The position numbers and the translations under genes are program-made. DNA of 64,000 nt. Source: Actinoplanes sp. SE50/110 (GTDB lineage Bacteria > Actinomycetota > Actinomycetes > Mycobacteriales > Micromonosporaceae). The DNA is taken from positions 222,001-286,000 of the forward strand of contig NZ_LT827010.1 of assembly GCF_900119315.1 (NCBI RefSeq), written 5' to 3'. This document shows, piece by piece, positions 24,853 to 32,644 of the stretch (the stretch's first letter is position 1; every line of letters begins with the position of its first letter). The notes under the pieces are model-generated. The model did not search any database, was not told the origin of the DNA, and saw only the letters and a program-made list of their open reading frames with translations.

Positions 24853-25964
24853 GCCGCATCCTGCCCGGCCGGGTCGATGATGCGGGTGCAGCGGGTCCAC
24901 CGGGTGACCTCACGCTCGGCGGGATGCCGGATGTGGTCGGGATCGGCGGCCGGTGCCGGACCGAGCAGGTGGTGCTGGCGGCAGTAGTCGTCGCTGTAGA
25001 CGGTCTCGGCGTAACGGTGCGGGCCGTCCGGGAAGACCGCCGCGATGCGGACGTCGTCCGGCATCGTGCGGGCCAGCCAGGAGGCGACCAGGGCGACCGC
25101 TCCGACGCTCCAGCCGCCGCTGACGTACCGGTCGGCAGCCAGTGTCCGGCACGCCCACACCGCCTCGGCCGGTGCGACCCAGTGGACCTCGTCGAAGGCG
25201 GGGTAGTCGACGTTGCGCGGGTGGATGCTGCTGCCCAGCCCGCGCATCAGCCGGGGTCGGGCGGGCTGCCCGAAGATTGTCGACCCGGTGGCGTCCACGC
25301 CGGCCAGGCGCAGGTGCGGGAAGAACTCGCGCAGCACCCGGGCGGTGCCGGCGCTGTGGCCGCCGGTGCCGACGCTGCACACCAGCACGTCGATACGGCC
25401 CAGCTGCGCCACCAGCTCCAGGGCCAAATGCTGGTAGGCCTCGACGTTGTCCGGGTTGTGATACTGGTCTGGGCAGTAGCTACCGGGCCGATCGGCCAGT
25501 AGCTGGGTAACGCGATCGCGGCGGGCCTGTTGCCAGCCGCCATCGGGGTGCGGCGCGGTCACGATGTCGACCTGGGCGCCGTAGGCAGTGAGCAGGTTAC
25601 GCACTGAGGGTTCCATGCCGGGGTCGGTGACCAGGGTGACCGGGTGGTGGTAGATCTGCCCGGCCAGGGCCAGTCCGAGGCCGAGGGTGCCGGAGGTCGA
25701 TTCGACGATCGGGGCACCCGGGGCGAGGTCGCCGCGTTCCCGAGCCCGCTGGATCAGGTGAAGCCCAGGCCGGTCCTTGATCCCTCCCGGATTGTTCCCT
25801 TCGAGTTTGGCCCAGAAGCCGTGACCAGACGGCGTGGCGATGTCCGGAATCCACATCACCGGGGTATTGCCGACGAGTTGAGCAAGTTGATGGCAGGTGG
25901 AGTGAGAGATGAGCTGGCTGGGCGTGGGCAGCCCGGTGGGCCGGGTGATGGTCTGGTTGGTCAT
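24849..25964 (-). CDS. PLP-dependent cysteine-synthase-fold enzyme
   Basis: A 371-residue fold-type II PLP enzyme. [10 protein letters not shown] is the N-terminal core motif; the PLP lysine is K63 in [26 protein letters not shown] is the substrate (Asn/Thr) loop, [20 protein letters not shown] the phosphate-binding Gly loop, and [14 protein letters not shown] the late S-x-G motif. These point to beta-replacement chemistry, as in cysteine synthase or SbnA-like diaminopropionate precursor enzymes. Because it is coupled to an exporter rather than to cysteine genes, a specialised-metabolite role is more likely than housekeeping. The exact reaction cannot be told. Confidence 0.85.
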   Translation of the reverse strand: MTNQTITRPTGLPTPSQLISHSTCHQLAQLVGNTPVMWIPDIATPSGHGFWAKLEGNNPGGIKDRPGLHLIQRARERGDLAPGAPIVESTSGTLGLGLALAGQIYHHPVTLVTDPGMEPSVRNLLTAYGAQVDIVTAPHPDGGWQQARRDRVTQLLADRPGSYCPDQYHNPDNVEAYQHLALELVAQLGRIDVLVCSVGTGGHSAGTARVLREFFPHLRLAGVDATGSTIFGQPARPRLMRGLGSSIHPRNVDYPAFDEVHWVAPAEAVWACRTLAADRYVSGGWSVGAVALVASWLARTMPDDVRIAAVFPDGPHRYAETVYSDDYCRQHHLLGPAPAADPDHIRHPAEREVTRWTRCTRIIDPAGQDAA

Positions 25965-26144
25965 GACGGGTGTCGCTTCCTGCGCATGGGTCGCCGCCCG
26001 GCACCCGATGTCGAGGGGTGTCGGTCAGCGCGGGACGAAGTCATGGCAGGCGCCGGCGTCACGGCCCACGGCTCGAGAGGCCCTGGCTATGCCGGGCGCA
26101 GCTTCAGGAGAGCTCGCGCGGGCGGGACGTCGGCGCGGGCACGG

Positions 26145-26513
26145 TCACGTCCGGCAGACGCAAATTCTGGACAACACCGAGGCAGCACCCGCCGGTGGCG
26201 CGCAGGCCGGCGCACCGGCAGACAGGCGCAGGCCCGGAGGCGGGGTCAGCAGATCTGGCGACAACTGCGGATTCAGTCCGTCGAGGTCCGGCAGCTTCGA
26301 GGCCATCTCGCACCGGTGTGCGGGATGCTCGGCAAGGCTGCAGGACGGGTGAGAGCTGTCCAGCAGTGCTATCGCGGTAGCAGCATCCTGTTGCATGCTC
26401 GCGGCGCCCGAGGTCAGCTGGCTGTGCTCGGCGTCCAAGCCACAGTGATCGACTGAGGTGGCGCACAGCAGCATCAACGCCACCGTCACCACCCGCAGGA
26501 CCAGCTGGAGCAT
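26145..26513 (-). CDS. Small exported/membrane protein (member 3 of 4)
   Basis: A 122-residue protein. The N-terminal span LVLRVVTVALMLLCATSVDH is followed by Cys/His-containing segments (HPSCSLAEHPAHRCEMASKL) and a Pro-rich end finishing ASVLSRICVCRT. The terminal L-x-C-V-[CL]-R-T pattern recalls the LpqS-like and DUF2946-like envelope proteins linked to copper in mycobacteria; that link is from memory. The ATG at 26513 is preceded by an in-frame GTG at 26516. A 180-bp gap separates it from the PLP-enzyme gene downstream. Confidence 0.5.
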   Translation of the reverse strand: MLQLVLRVVTVALMLLCATSVDHCGLDAEHSQLTSGAASMQQDAATAIALLDSSHPSCSLAEHPAHRCEMASKLPDLDGLNPQLSPDLLTPPPGLRLSAGAPACAPPAGAASVLSRICVCRT

Positions 26514-26820
26514 CACGAACTTTCCGGGAGATCACACCGAACAGAGGTCGGCCTAATCGTAGCGAAAGCCACGAGACGCTTTTACCGGATTTATCTCCTC
26601 TTTCGGGTCAACTTGGAAGACTGGCGGTGAAGACTACTGCCACGTCACCTCGATGTAGCCCGCAGCGACACCGGACGTTGGTCTGCGGATACGTCGGCCG
26701 CCGAAGCCAGCAGCAACAGTGGTCGCGACGGTGCCGGGGCGGTCAGAGCACGGTGGCCGGGCACTCGCCCGGCCACCGCGGCCTCAGCGAACATCGCCGG
26801 ACCGGCATCACACACAAGGC
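26514..26820. other. Intergenic region with terminator
   Basis: About 300 bp between two minus-strand genes. It holds the hairpin at 26751-26778 and the upstream region of the gene at 26145. No other coding sequence is convincing. Confidence 0.4.
26751..26778 (-). terminator. Terminator hairpin after DUF305 gene
   Basis: CGGTGGCCGGGC (26751-26762) pairs perfectly with GCCCGGCCACCG (26767-26778) around ACTC. It lies 42 bp downstream of the DUF305 stop codon at 26821 on the minus strand. Confidence 0.75.
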
Positions 26821-27459
26821 CTACAGGCTGGCGCGGATCTGCTTCATCTCGGTGATCTGCGCCTGTTGATCGTCGATAATCTTCTGGGCGAGGGCCTTGG
26901 CATCCGTGTTGAGGCCGTGGGCGAGTTCCTGCTGGGCCATCGTGACGGCAGCCTGGTGGTGTTTGACCATCACCGCGAGGAACTGTTTGTCCCACGGGGT
27001 GCCCTTGGCGTTCATCAGGGCGGTCATGTCGAGTTCGTCGATGCCCGCCATCTCCCCGTGGTCCGGGTCATCCATCGCATCAGCGCCAGCGCTGGGCATG
27101 GGTTTTCCCCACTGGGCCGGCCACCGGTTCATGGTGGTGATCTCGGGCTGCTGCGCCGCCTGGATCTGGCCGGCGAGCTTTGCTACGCGAGCATCCCCGA
27201 CGTGACCGGTGGCCATTTTCGCCATGGCGATGGCCGACTGGTGATGGGGGATCATCTGCTGCGCGAACGTCACGTCGGCTTGATTGAACCCCGCAGTTGA
27301 TGCCGCGCCGGCCGCAGCCGGGCTGGCGGCATGCGTCGGGCCGGGACCGGCCGTCGGGGTGTCACCGCAGCCGGCCACCGCCAGCACGGCGCAGGCGGCA
27401 GCGCCGGCCAGTAAGCCACGGCGCCAGCCGATCGAGGGCAGCACGAAGGTACGCATCAT
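26821..27459 (-). CDS. DUF305 lipoprotein
   Basis: A 212-residue lipoprotein: lipobox LAVAGC with C31, then an Ala/Pro linker. Two DUF305 halves follow, each with the family's histidine motif: FAQQMIPHHQSAIAMAKMA and LAVMVKHHQAAVTMAQQELA. EIT-MN-W and QAQITEMKQ complete each half. DUF305 proteins are extracytoplasmic four-helix proteins, frequently found beside copper and silver resistance genes, and the paired His and Met residues suit metal binding. A second DUF305 gene lies 175 bp upstream, behind its own terminator. Confidence 0.92.
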   Translation of the reverse strand: MMRTFVLPSIGWRRGLLAGAAACAVLAVAGCGDTPTAGPGPTHAASPAAAGAASTAGFNQADVTFAQQMIPHHQSAIAMAKMATGHVGDARVAKLAGQIQAAQQPEITTMNRWPAQWGKPMPSAGADAMDDPDHGEMAGIDELDMTALMNAKGTPWDKQFLAVMVKHHQAAVTMAQQELAHGLNTDAKALAQKIIDDQQAQITEMKQIRASL

Positions 27460-27530
27460 GATGTTCGGGGCAAACCTTTCAGATAGGCAGAGGCCAGGGT
27501 TGTCACGCCGTCGCTCATGCGGCCAGAAAC

Positions 27531-27566
27531 GCGCCCGGTGCTGCGGTTGCGCACAGCACCGGGCGC
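27531..27566 (-). terminator. Perfect 13-bp terminator hairpin
   Basis: GCGCCCGGTGCTG (27531-27543) pairs exactly with CAGCACCGGGCGC (27554-27566), loop 10 nt. It sits between the two DUF305 genes and should end the transcript of the one at 27634-28332. Confidence 0.8.
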
Positions 27567-27633
27567 TGCTTCCAGCGAGCTATGTGCGTAGCGTCGGATT
27601 CCCGGTCCGGGTTCGTCGGCGTGGATGACGATG

Positions 27634-28332
27634 TCAGGGCTTGCTGAGCAGGCCCTTCATCGTGACGATCTCCGCCTGCTGATCGGTGACGATCTTCTGG
27701 GCGAGGGCCTTGGCGTCTGGACTGCTGCCCTGGGCGACCTCCTGCTGCGCCATCGTGATCGCGCCTTCATGGTGACTGATCATCATGGCGAGGAACTGCT
27801 TGTCGAACGCGGCGCCCTTGGCCTTGGCCAGCTTGTCCATGTCGGCCTGCGACATGGCGCCGGGCATCGCACCGTGGTCCATGCCCGGCATGGCGGAGGC
27901 GCTCATGCCTGGCATGGCGGAAGCGTCCATGCCCGGCATGCCGGAGGCGGCCATAGCCGGCATCGGGTGGCCCCAGGCGGTCAGCCACTGGTTCATGGTG
28001 TCGATCTCGGGCTGCTGCGCGGACTTGATTTTGGCGGCGAGGTTTTTGACCTCGGCGCTCGCGGCGCGACCGTCGGCCAGAGCGGCCATCTCCACGGCCT
28101 GCTGGTGGTGCGGGATCATCATGCTGGCGAACATGACGTCCGCATCGTTGAACGTCGCCGCTGCCTGCGCGGAAGCGGTCGCGGTCGGTGTCATGCCGCC
28201 GTGGTTCATGCCGGAGTCCGACGAGGTGTCATCACCGCCGCAGGCGGACAACATGAGGCTAGCGGTCACGGCGGCACCGGCCAGCAGACTACGGCGCCAC
28301 GTGGAAGAAGACAGCATGGAGGTACGCAACAT
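27634..28332 (-). CDS. DUF305 lipoprotein with Met-rich insert
   Basis: A 232-residue lipoprotein from the ATG at 28332. The lipobox is LMLSAC with C31. DUF305 histidine motifs are FASMMIPHHQQAVEMAALAD and LAMMISHHEGAITMAQQEVA. Between the halves is a Met-rich linker built on repeats of [SA]-x-MPGM (about residues 130-160, in the segment MPAMAASGMPGMDASAMPGM and on to DHGAMPGAM). The first DUF305 protein lacks this insert. Met-rich repeats with His are classical Cu(I)/Ag(I) ligands, so copper binding is a reasonable inference. An in-frame start 42 bp upstream is possible but gives an odd N-terminus. Confidence 0.92.
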   Translation of the reverse strand: MLRTSMLSSSTWRRSLLAGAAVTASLMLSACGGDDTSSDSGMNHGGMTPTATASAQAAATFNDADVMFASMMIPHHQQAVEMAALADGRAASAEVKNLAAKIKSAQQPEIDTMNQWLTAWGHPMPAMAASGMPGMDASAMPGMSASAMPGMDHGAMPGAMSQADMDKLAKAKGAAFDKQFLAMMISHHEGAITMAQQEVAQGSSPDAKALAQKIVTDQQAEIVTMKGLLSKP

Positions 28333-28417
28333 TACGGATATGACCTTTCGAACAGAAAACGGATATCTGCGCACGTGATTTCTCGGCCGCGGGTTGCCAT
28401 AGCCGAGAGAAGAATTT

Positions 28418-28861
28418 CTATACGCGCAGCACCGCTGTCAAAACGAGGATCAATCCAGCACCCGCGGTAGGGGGCGCTCGTGTTGCTTGTCGCCGCGACC
28501 ATTCACGGCTTCGCGGTACCGAGCCAGGGTGGGCGGCCGCCACCAAAACCATCACCAGCAGGACGACAACCGCGAGCCCGCCCAGGATGGCCAGGCACAC
28601 ACTCCAGACGGTCATCTGATCGTGATGATGCCCGGTGCAGTGATCGTCCTGGCATTCATCCGTCGCTGCGGAAGGAGCCAACGCTGGTATGGCCACGGTC
28701 GACAACATGGTGGTCATTGCCGCTGCACTGGAGTGTTCGGGGCGGACCCCGGAATGCCCCAAAGTGTGCATCATGGCCACGCCGAACACGGTGCACAACA
28801 GCAGCACTATCCGGGCGGTACGCCCGATCGTTGCCGCGGCTGCGCTGGTCACGGCGCCCAC
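28418..28861 (-). CDS. Small membrane protein, HTLGH family (member 4 of 4)
   Basis: A 147-residue protein. Span 1 (GRTARIVLLLCTVFGVAMMH) ends in HTLGH, followed by an outer loop with DECQDDHCTGHHHDQ. Span 2 starts with WSVCLAILGGLAVVVLLVMV, and a third short stretch ends GLILVLTAVLRV. It is the closest relative of the protein at 18934-19473. The C-x4-C-x-G-HHH loop is a strong candidate metal site. GTG start. It stands upstream of the two DUF305 genes on the same strand, with a gap of about 85 bp to the next. Confidence 0.6.
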   Translation of the reverse strand: MGAVTSAAAATIGRTARIVLLLCTVFGVAMMHTLGHSGVRPEHSSAAAMTTMLSTVAIPALAPSAATDECQDDHCTGHHHDQMTVWSVCLAILGGLAVVVLLVMVLVAAAHPGSVPRSREWSRRQATRAPPTAGAGLILVLTAVLRV

Positions 28862-28919
28862 GATAGCGCGGGCTCATTTCAGGCGCCCTTTAGCGGCTCG
28901 GCCGGCCGCAGCACAGCCC

Positions 28920-30248
28920 CTACGAGGACGCCGTCGCGAGCCCGGGCCCTAGCCTGGCGCCCACGGCAGGGCGCGCCTCATTCAACGCATCGAGTACGAG
29001 CCGTGCTGTCGATTCGGCCGCGTGTTTCGCCTGGTCGGGGAGCACGGTGGCGTAGGTGTCGGCGGTGAAGGCGTAGCTGGTGTGCCCGAGCATGTCCTGC
29101 ACGGTCTTCAGGTCGACGTGCGCGGCCAGGGCGAGGGTGGCCGCGCCGTGGCGTAGGCAGTGCAGCCGGATCGGTGGCAGCTTGGATGCGTCCACGAGGG
29201 TGGCGAAGCGGTGCGTCAGCCAGTCCGGCCGGATCGCCCGGCCCTGGCGGGTGAACACGGGCCCGTTCGGCTGCCACCGCTCGCCGGCACACTCTGCCCG
29301 CCGGCGGCGCTGCTGACGTTGCGACCGTAGCAGGACCGCAACGGTCATGCGATCAAGGGCCACGGTGCGTTGCCCCGCAGCGGTCTTCGGCGTGTCCCAA
29401 TAGGGACGGCCGTTAGCGTGGGCGATGGTGTGGCTGACCGTCAGCGTGCCTTCGGCGAGGTCGACGTCGGTCCAGCGCAGCGCGCAGATTTCGCCGCGGC
29501 GCAGCCCGCGAAGGGCTGCCAGCCACCACAGCGCGAACAGCGGGTCGTCCCGGACGAAGAGCAGGAACTCGGCCAGCTGCTGCGGCGTCCACACCGCCAC
29601 CACCGGCTTGTGGCCGTCGTCCTGCCAGGCCGCGACCCGCGAGGCCGACCACGGTTGTGGGCGGTGCCGCCGTGGCCGCGGTAACAGCACCAGCCGGGCC
29701 GGGTTGATTGCCAGCAGCTGCTCCCGGATCGCCATGTTCAGCGCCCGGCGCAAGGTGGCCCGGATCTTCTGCAAGGTCGCCGCCGACAGCGGCGCGCCGG
29801 TGCGGCTCGGTTGTGCGGTGATCGTGGTGAACATCGCCTCGATATGCGCAGCTCGTAGCCCTGTCAGGGTGTGGTGGCCCAGGTGCGGGATCAGGTACCG
29901 GCGCACGTGGATGCTGTAGCCGGCAGCCGTTGACCGGCGTACCTGCCCAGGCAGACTCAGCAGCCAGCGGCGCAACCACTGCTCGACCGTGACCCGCCGC
30001 AGTCCGGCACCAGCAGCGGCAGACGCGACCGTCTGATTACGGACGGCCTGCGCCTGGCGAGCGGTGCGGAACCCGCCCCGGCGAAACCGCGTCGGCCGAG
30101 ACTGCTCATCGGGCAGCTGGACGCTGAAGTACCAGCTGCCATGCTTGGGATCGGCCAGCCTCGGGCATCGACCGTCGAATCGCCGGCCGGTCACCGTGTC
30201 CTTGCACCCGCAACGGCGAAAGACGCCCTCAACCTCATTGCAACTCAT
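28920..30248 (-). CDS. Tyrosine recombinase (phage-type integrase)
   Basis: A 442-residue integrase. The N-terminal Cys pattern (FRRCGCKD...GRCPRL) is the small zinc-ribbon-like start common in actinomycete integrative-element integrases. A SAM-like core-binding domain follows (residues about 85-190). Catalytic residues are visible: Arg in AALRGLRRGEICALRW, Lys in TPKTAAGQRTV, H-x-x-R in LHCLRHGAATLAL, the second His in DMLGHTSYAFTADTY, and Tyr in ADTYATVL. All are intact, so it is likely active. No tRNA-like site was found beside its 3' end. Confidence 0.93.
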   Translation of the reverse strand: MSCNEVEGVFRRCGCKDTVTGRRFDGRCPRLADPKHGSWYFSVQLPDEQSRPTRFRRGGFRTARQAQAVRNQTVASAAAGAGLRRVTVEQWLRRWLLSLPGQVRRSTAAGYSIHVRRYLIPHLGHHTLTGLRAAHIEAMFTTITAQPSRTGAPLSAATLQKIRATLRRALNMAIREQLLAINPARLVLLPRPRRHRPQPWSASRVAAWQDDGHKPVVAVWTPQQLAEFLLFVRDDPLFALWWLAALRGLRRGEICALRWTDVDLAEGTLTVSHTIAHANGRPYWDTPKTAAGQRTVALDRMTVAVLLRSQRQQRRRRAECAGERWQPNGPVFTRQGRAIRPDWLTHRFATLVDASKLPPIRLHCLRHGAATLALAAHVDLKTVQDMLGHTSYAFTADTYATVLPDQAKHAAESTARLVLDALNEARPAVGARLGPGLATASS

Positions 30249-30699
30249 TACCGCCTCCTATCTCGATCGGTAATGAGTCACCATCTCGCCGAACGAGCCG
30301 GGAAGGAATTCGTTTGTTGGAGCCGAGTTCGCCCAGCTGCCACCAGAATGGGACGCGCAGCCAGTGACCGTTGCAGAAGCATCAGGCTGAGGAGCTGTTT
30401 TCGTCCTACCGACATGCCAGTCCGGCCCGAAGGTGGGGAGCGAAGCAGCCGCCGGACGTCCTCTGCTAACGAGATCAGGATCCTGGGCAGCCCACATGCG
30501 GGCTCCTCCATGTAGGTCGTCCGGTCGCTCCGTGGTCGCTCGGATGTTCCGCAGCCTGACCGGACGCACCCGGACCGAGTCGGATTTTGGCAATCGCAGG
30601 CACTCTTGGGGTTGCATTCAGCATTCCGGACGGAGCATTATGTAGCCGGACGGGGCCGGACTGCGCGCGTAGAAAGTCCGTAGTCAGCATTGGAGGCAA
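30249..30699. other. Non-coding flank of att site, copy 1
   Basis: About 450 bp without a gene. From roughly 30508 on, it matches 39880-40080 at about 80% by eye. It contains five CCGGAC hexamers (30560, 30570, 30626, 30646, 30656) and an inverted GTCCGG near 30519. These may be accessory binding sites of the recombinase. Confidence 0.5.
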
Positions 30700-30710
30700 T
30701 CAATGCAAGG

Positions 30711-30760
30711 GCTGCGGACTTTTAATCCTTAGGTTCCGGGTTCGAGTCCCGGGCGGCCCA
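30711..30760 (+). other. attachment site: 3' half of a tRNA-Lys gene, copy 1
   Basis: The stretch starts GCTGCGGACTTTTAATCC (anticodon arm, anticodon TTT), runs through the variable loop and CCGGGTTCGAGTCCCGG (T arm), and ends GCGGCCCA (acceptor 3' strand). The D arm and 5' acceptor strand are absent, so it is not a functional tRNA. It is the kind of tRNA 3' end that tyrosine recombinases use as core site. An identical copy lies at 40082-40131. Confidence 0.85.
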
Positions 30761-31277
30761 CTCGTTTGATCTGCGGTTCTTCGGCAGGCAGCTGTCCGTT
30801 GTGGTACCTGGACCCTTGCTGGTCGCTTGGACCGTTTTGGCCGGATCTGGCTTTCGTGGCGCGCGGTCGCGGCTTCCTGGCCTGCGGTTTTGGCTATGGC
30901 TGACGTGCTGGCTCGTGGCGGTGTGGTGGACGCTCGGGTCGGCTGTGGTGGCGGTCCGGCGCGACGGCGCTTGATCTTGGCGGTCATCTTGGCGCGGGCG
31001 TTGCGGGCGGTGGTCAGGATGAGCCGGGCTGTCGCCTCGGCGGCCTTGTGCTGTGCTGCGGGTAGCACGCTGGTGTAGGTGTCGGCGGTGACCACGATGC
31101 TGGCGTGCCCGAGCTGGTCCTGAACGGTCTTGAGATCGGCGCCGGCGGTGTGCGCCAGGCTGGCCGCGCCGGTGGCAGGCCGCACAGGCCGGTCCGGAAT
31201 CCCAGGCGTTTCGTGAAGTAGTTCGGGTGGAATGGCTGGCCGTCGGGGCGGGTGAACACGTAGCCGGAGGTTCGCCA
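30711..31277. repeat. 567-bp direct repeat, copy 1
   Basis: Identical by eye to 40082-40648 (offset 9371). It contains the tRNA-Lys 3' half and the C-terminal part of the integrase gene. Upstream and downstream of the block the two loci remain similar but diverge clearly (roughly 80-90%). Confidence 0.85.
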
Positions 31278-32234
31278 GCTGCGGCCGGTGAGCAGGTAGT
31301 GGGCGCGTTGGTGGCGCAGGTGGTCTCGCAGAACGGCTACGGTGCGCCGGTCCAGGGCGATGGTGCGGCGACTGGCCGCCGATTTGGGCGGTCCTTCGAT
31401 GATCTGGTAGCCGGCCGTGGTGCGCTGGTTGGTGGTGGTGAGCTGCCGGTTGTTGAGATCGAGGTCTTCCCAGCGCAGGCCGGCGGCCTCGCCGCGGCGT
31501 AGGCCGCGCAGGGCGATTAGCCACCACAGCGGGTACAGCGGGTCGTCGGCGACGAACTCGAGGAACTCGGTCAGCTGGGCTGGGGTCCAGACCGCGACGC
31601 TGGGGCGGGCGCCGTCGGTTCGCCAGTCTTCGACTCGTCCTTCGGTCCAGACGACGGCCTGGGGTCGGCGGCCGGCTGGTATCTCGACTCGGCGGGCCGG
31701 ATTGTCGGTGATCATCCCTTCCCGGATCGCGGCGTTGTAGGCGGCGCGCAGGGTTGCTCGGATGCGTTGCAGGGTGGCCGGGGAGCGGGGTAGCCCGGTC
31801 GTGGTGGTGCCGGCGGCGAGTTCGGCGAACATCGCGGTCAGATGCCGGCTGGTGAGTTCGGTGAGCCGCAGGTAGCCGATTGCCGGGATCAAGAACTGAT
31901 GGACGTGCCGGGTGTAGATCGCGTGCGTGGTCGGCCGGATCGCGGTTCGGGTGGTCAGCCAGTAGGTCAGCCACCGGGCGATCGTCCAGGTGCGGCCGGC
32001 GTACTGTTCGCGGGACTCCGCCTGCACGGCAGTGCGGGCCTGCCGGGCCTCGGTCAGGGTGCGATAGCCGCCGTGACTGATCTGCACCGACTCGCCGAGC
32101 ATGTCGCGGATGTAGCAGCGGTAGTACCAGGTGCCGTGCCCGCGCTCGCCGATCCGCGGGCAGCGGGCACGTAGCCGCTGCCGGGTGCCGGCATCGCGGC
32201 ACCCGCATTGCTTGAACAGCCCCGGCGTTTTCAT

Positions 32235-32644
32235 GACAACCTCGCACCATGCGGCCTGGTCACACAGGCTTCACTGTCCGCCTCAGATGTTTTGATCACC
32301 GTCAGCCGGGCGGGTACCGCTGGCGGGACTGCGTCAGGAGCGTTGTTCCCCGCGGCAAGCGAGCCATCGCCACCCGCAAAACCCTGGAAGTTGTGGCGGG
32401 GCTGCGGCGTTACGGCACCCGGATTACCCGTTCAAGCCCGCATGGCGGGGCAATAGCTATGTCCAATTAAGTTCTTAAGATTGCCTTTGTCGAGGTCCAA
32501 TGTCTTGAAGTAGAGCCATGATCTTCGCTGTCTATTGCAACCGTCGTGGCGGCATGCTTACGCTCGGCGCAAGCAAGATCGTCGATTGCTCGCGATAGTC
32601 CACGACTGCCATCGGCGGCATGGTTACCCGGGGGGATAATGATC
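32235..32644. other. Upstream region of the ALF/HINT toxin gene
   Basis: About 400 bp without a convincing gene. It is less GC-rich toward 32460-32550 and should contain the toxin promoter. No clear palindrome was seen. Confidence 0.35.

Larger units (their letters stand above)
30700..32234 (-). pseudogene. Tyrosine recombinase with frameshift over the catalytic H-x-x-R box
   Basis: From the ATG at 32234 the N-terminal frame gives FKQCGCRDAGTRQRLRARCP, a core-binding domain, the catalytic Arg (IALRGLRRGEAAGLRW) and Lys (GPPKSAASRRT), and reads to NYFTKRLGFRTGLCGLPP. The C-terminal frame resumes with GAASLAHTAGADLKTVQDQL, GHASIVVTADTYTSVLPAAQ, which holds the last His and Tyr. Between them, where an L-H-D-L-R-H-G box is expected, bases are missing near 31170-31180. 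Both the frame and the H-x-x-R residues are lost, so the protein should be inactive. The end of the second frame runs through the tRNA fragment (GTRTRNLRIKSP). Confidence 0.8.

Noticed and set aside
30711..30760. A functional tRNA-Lys gene
   Set aside because: Only the anticodon arm, T arm and 3' acceptor strand are present; the D arm and 5' strand are missing in both copies.
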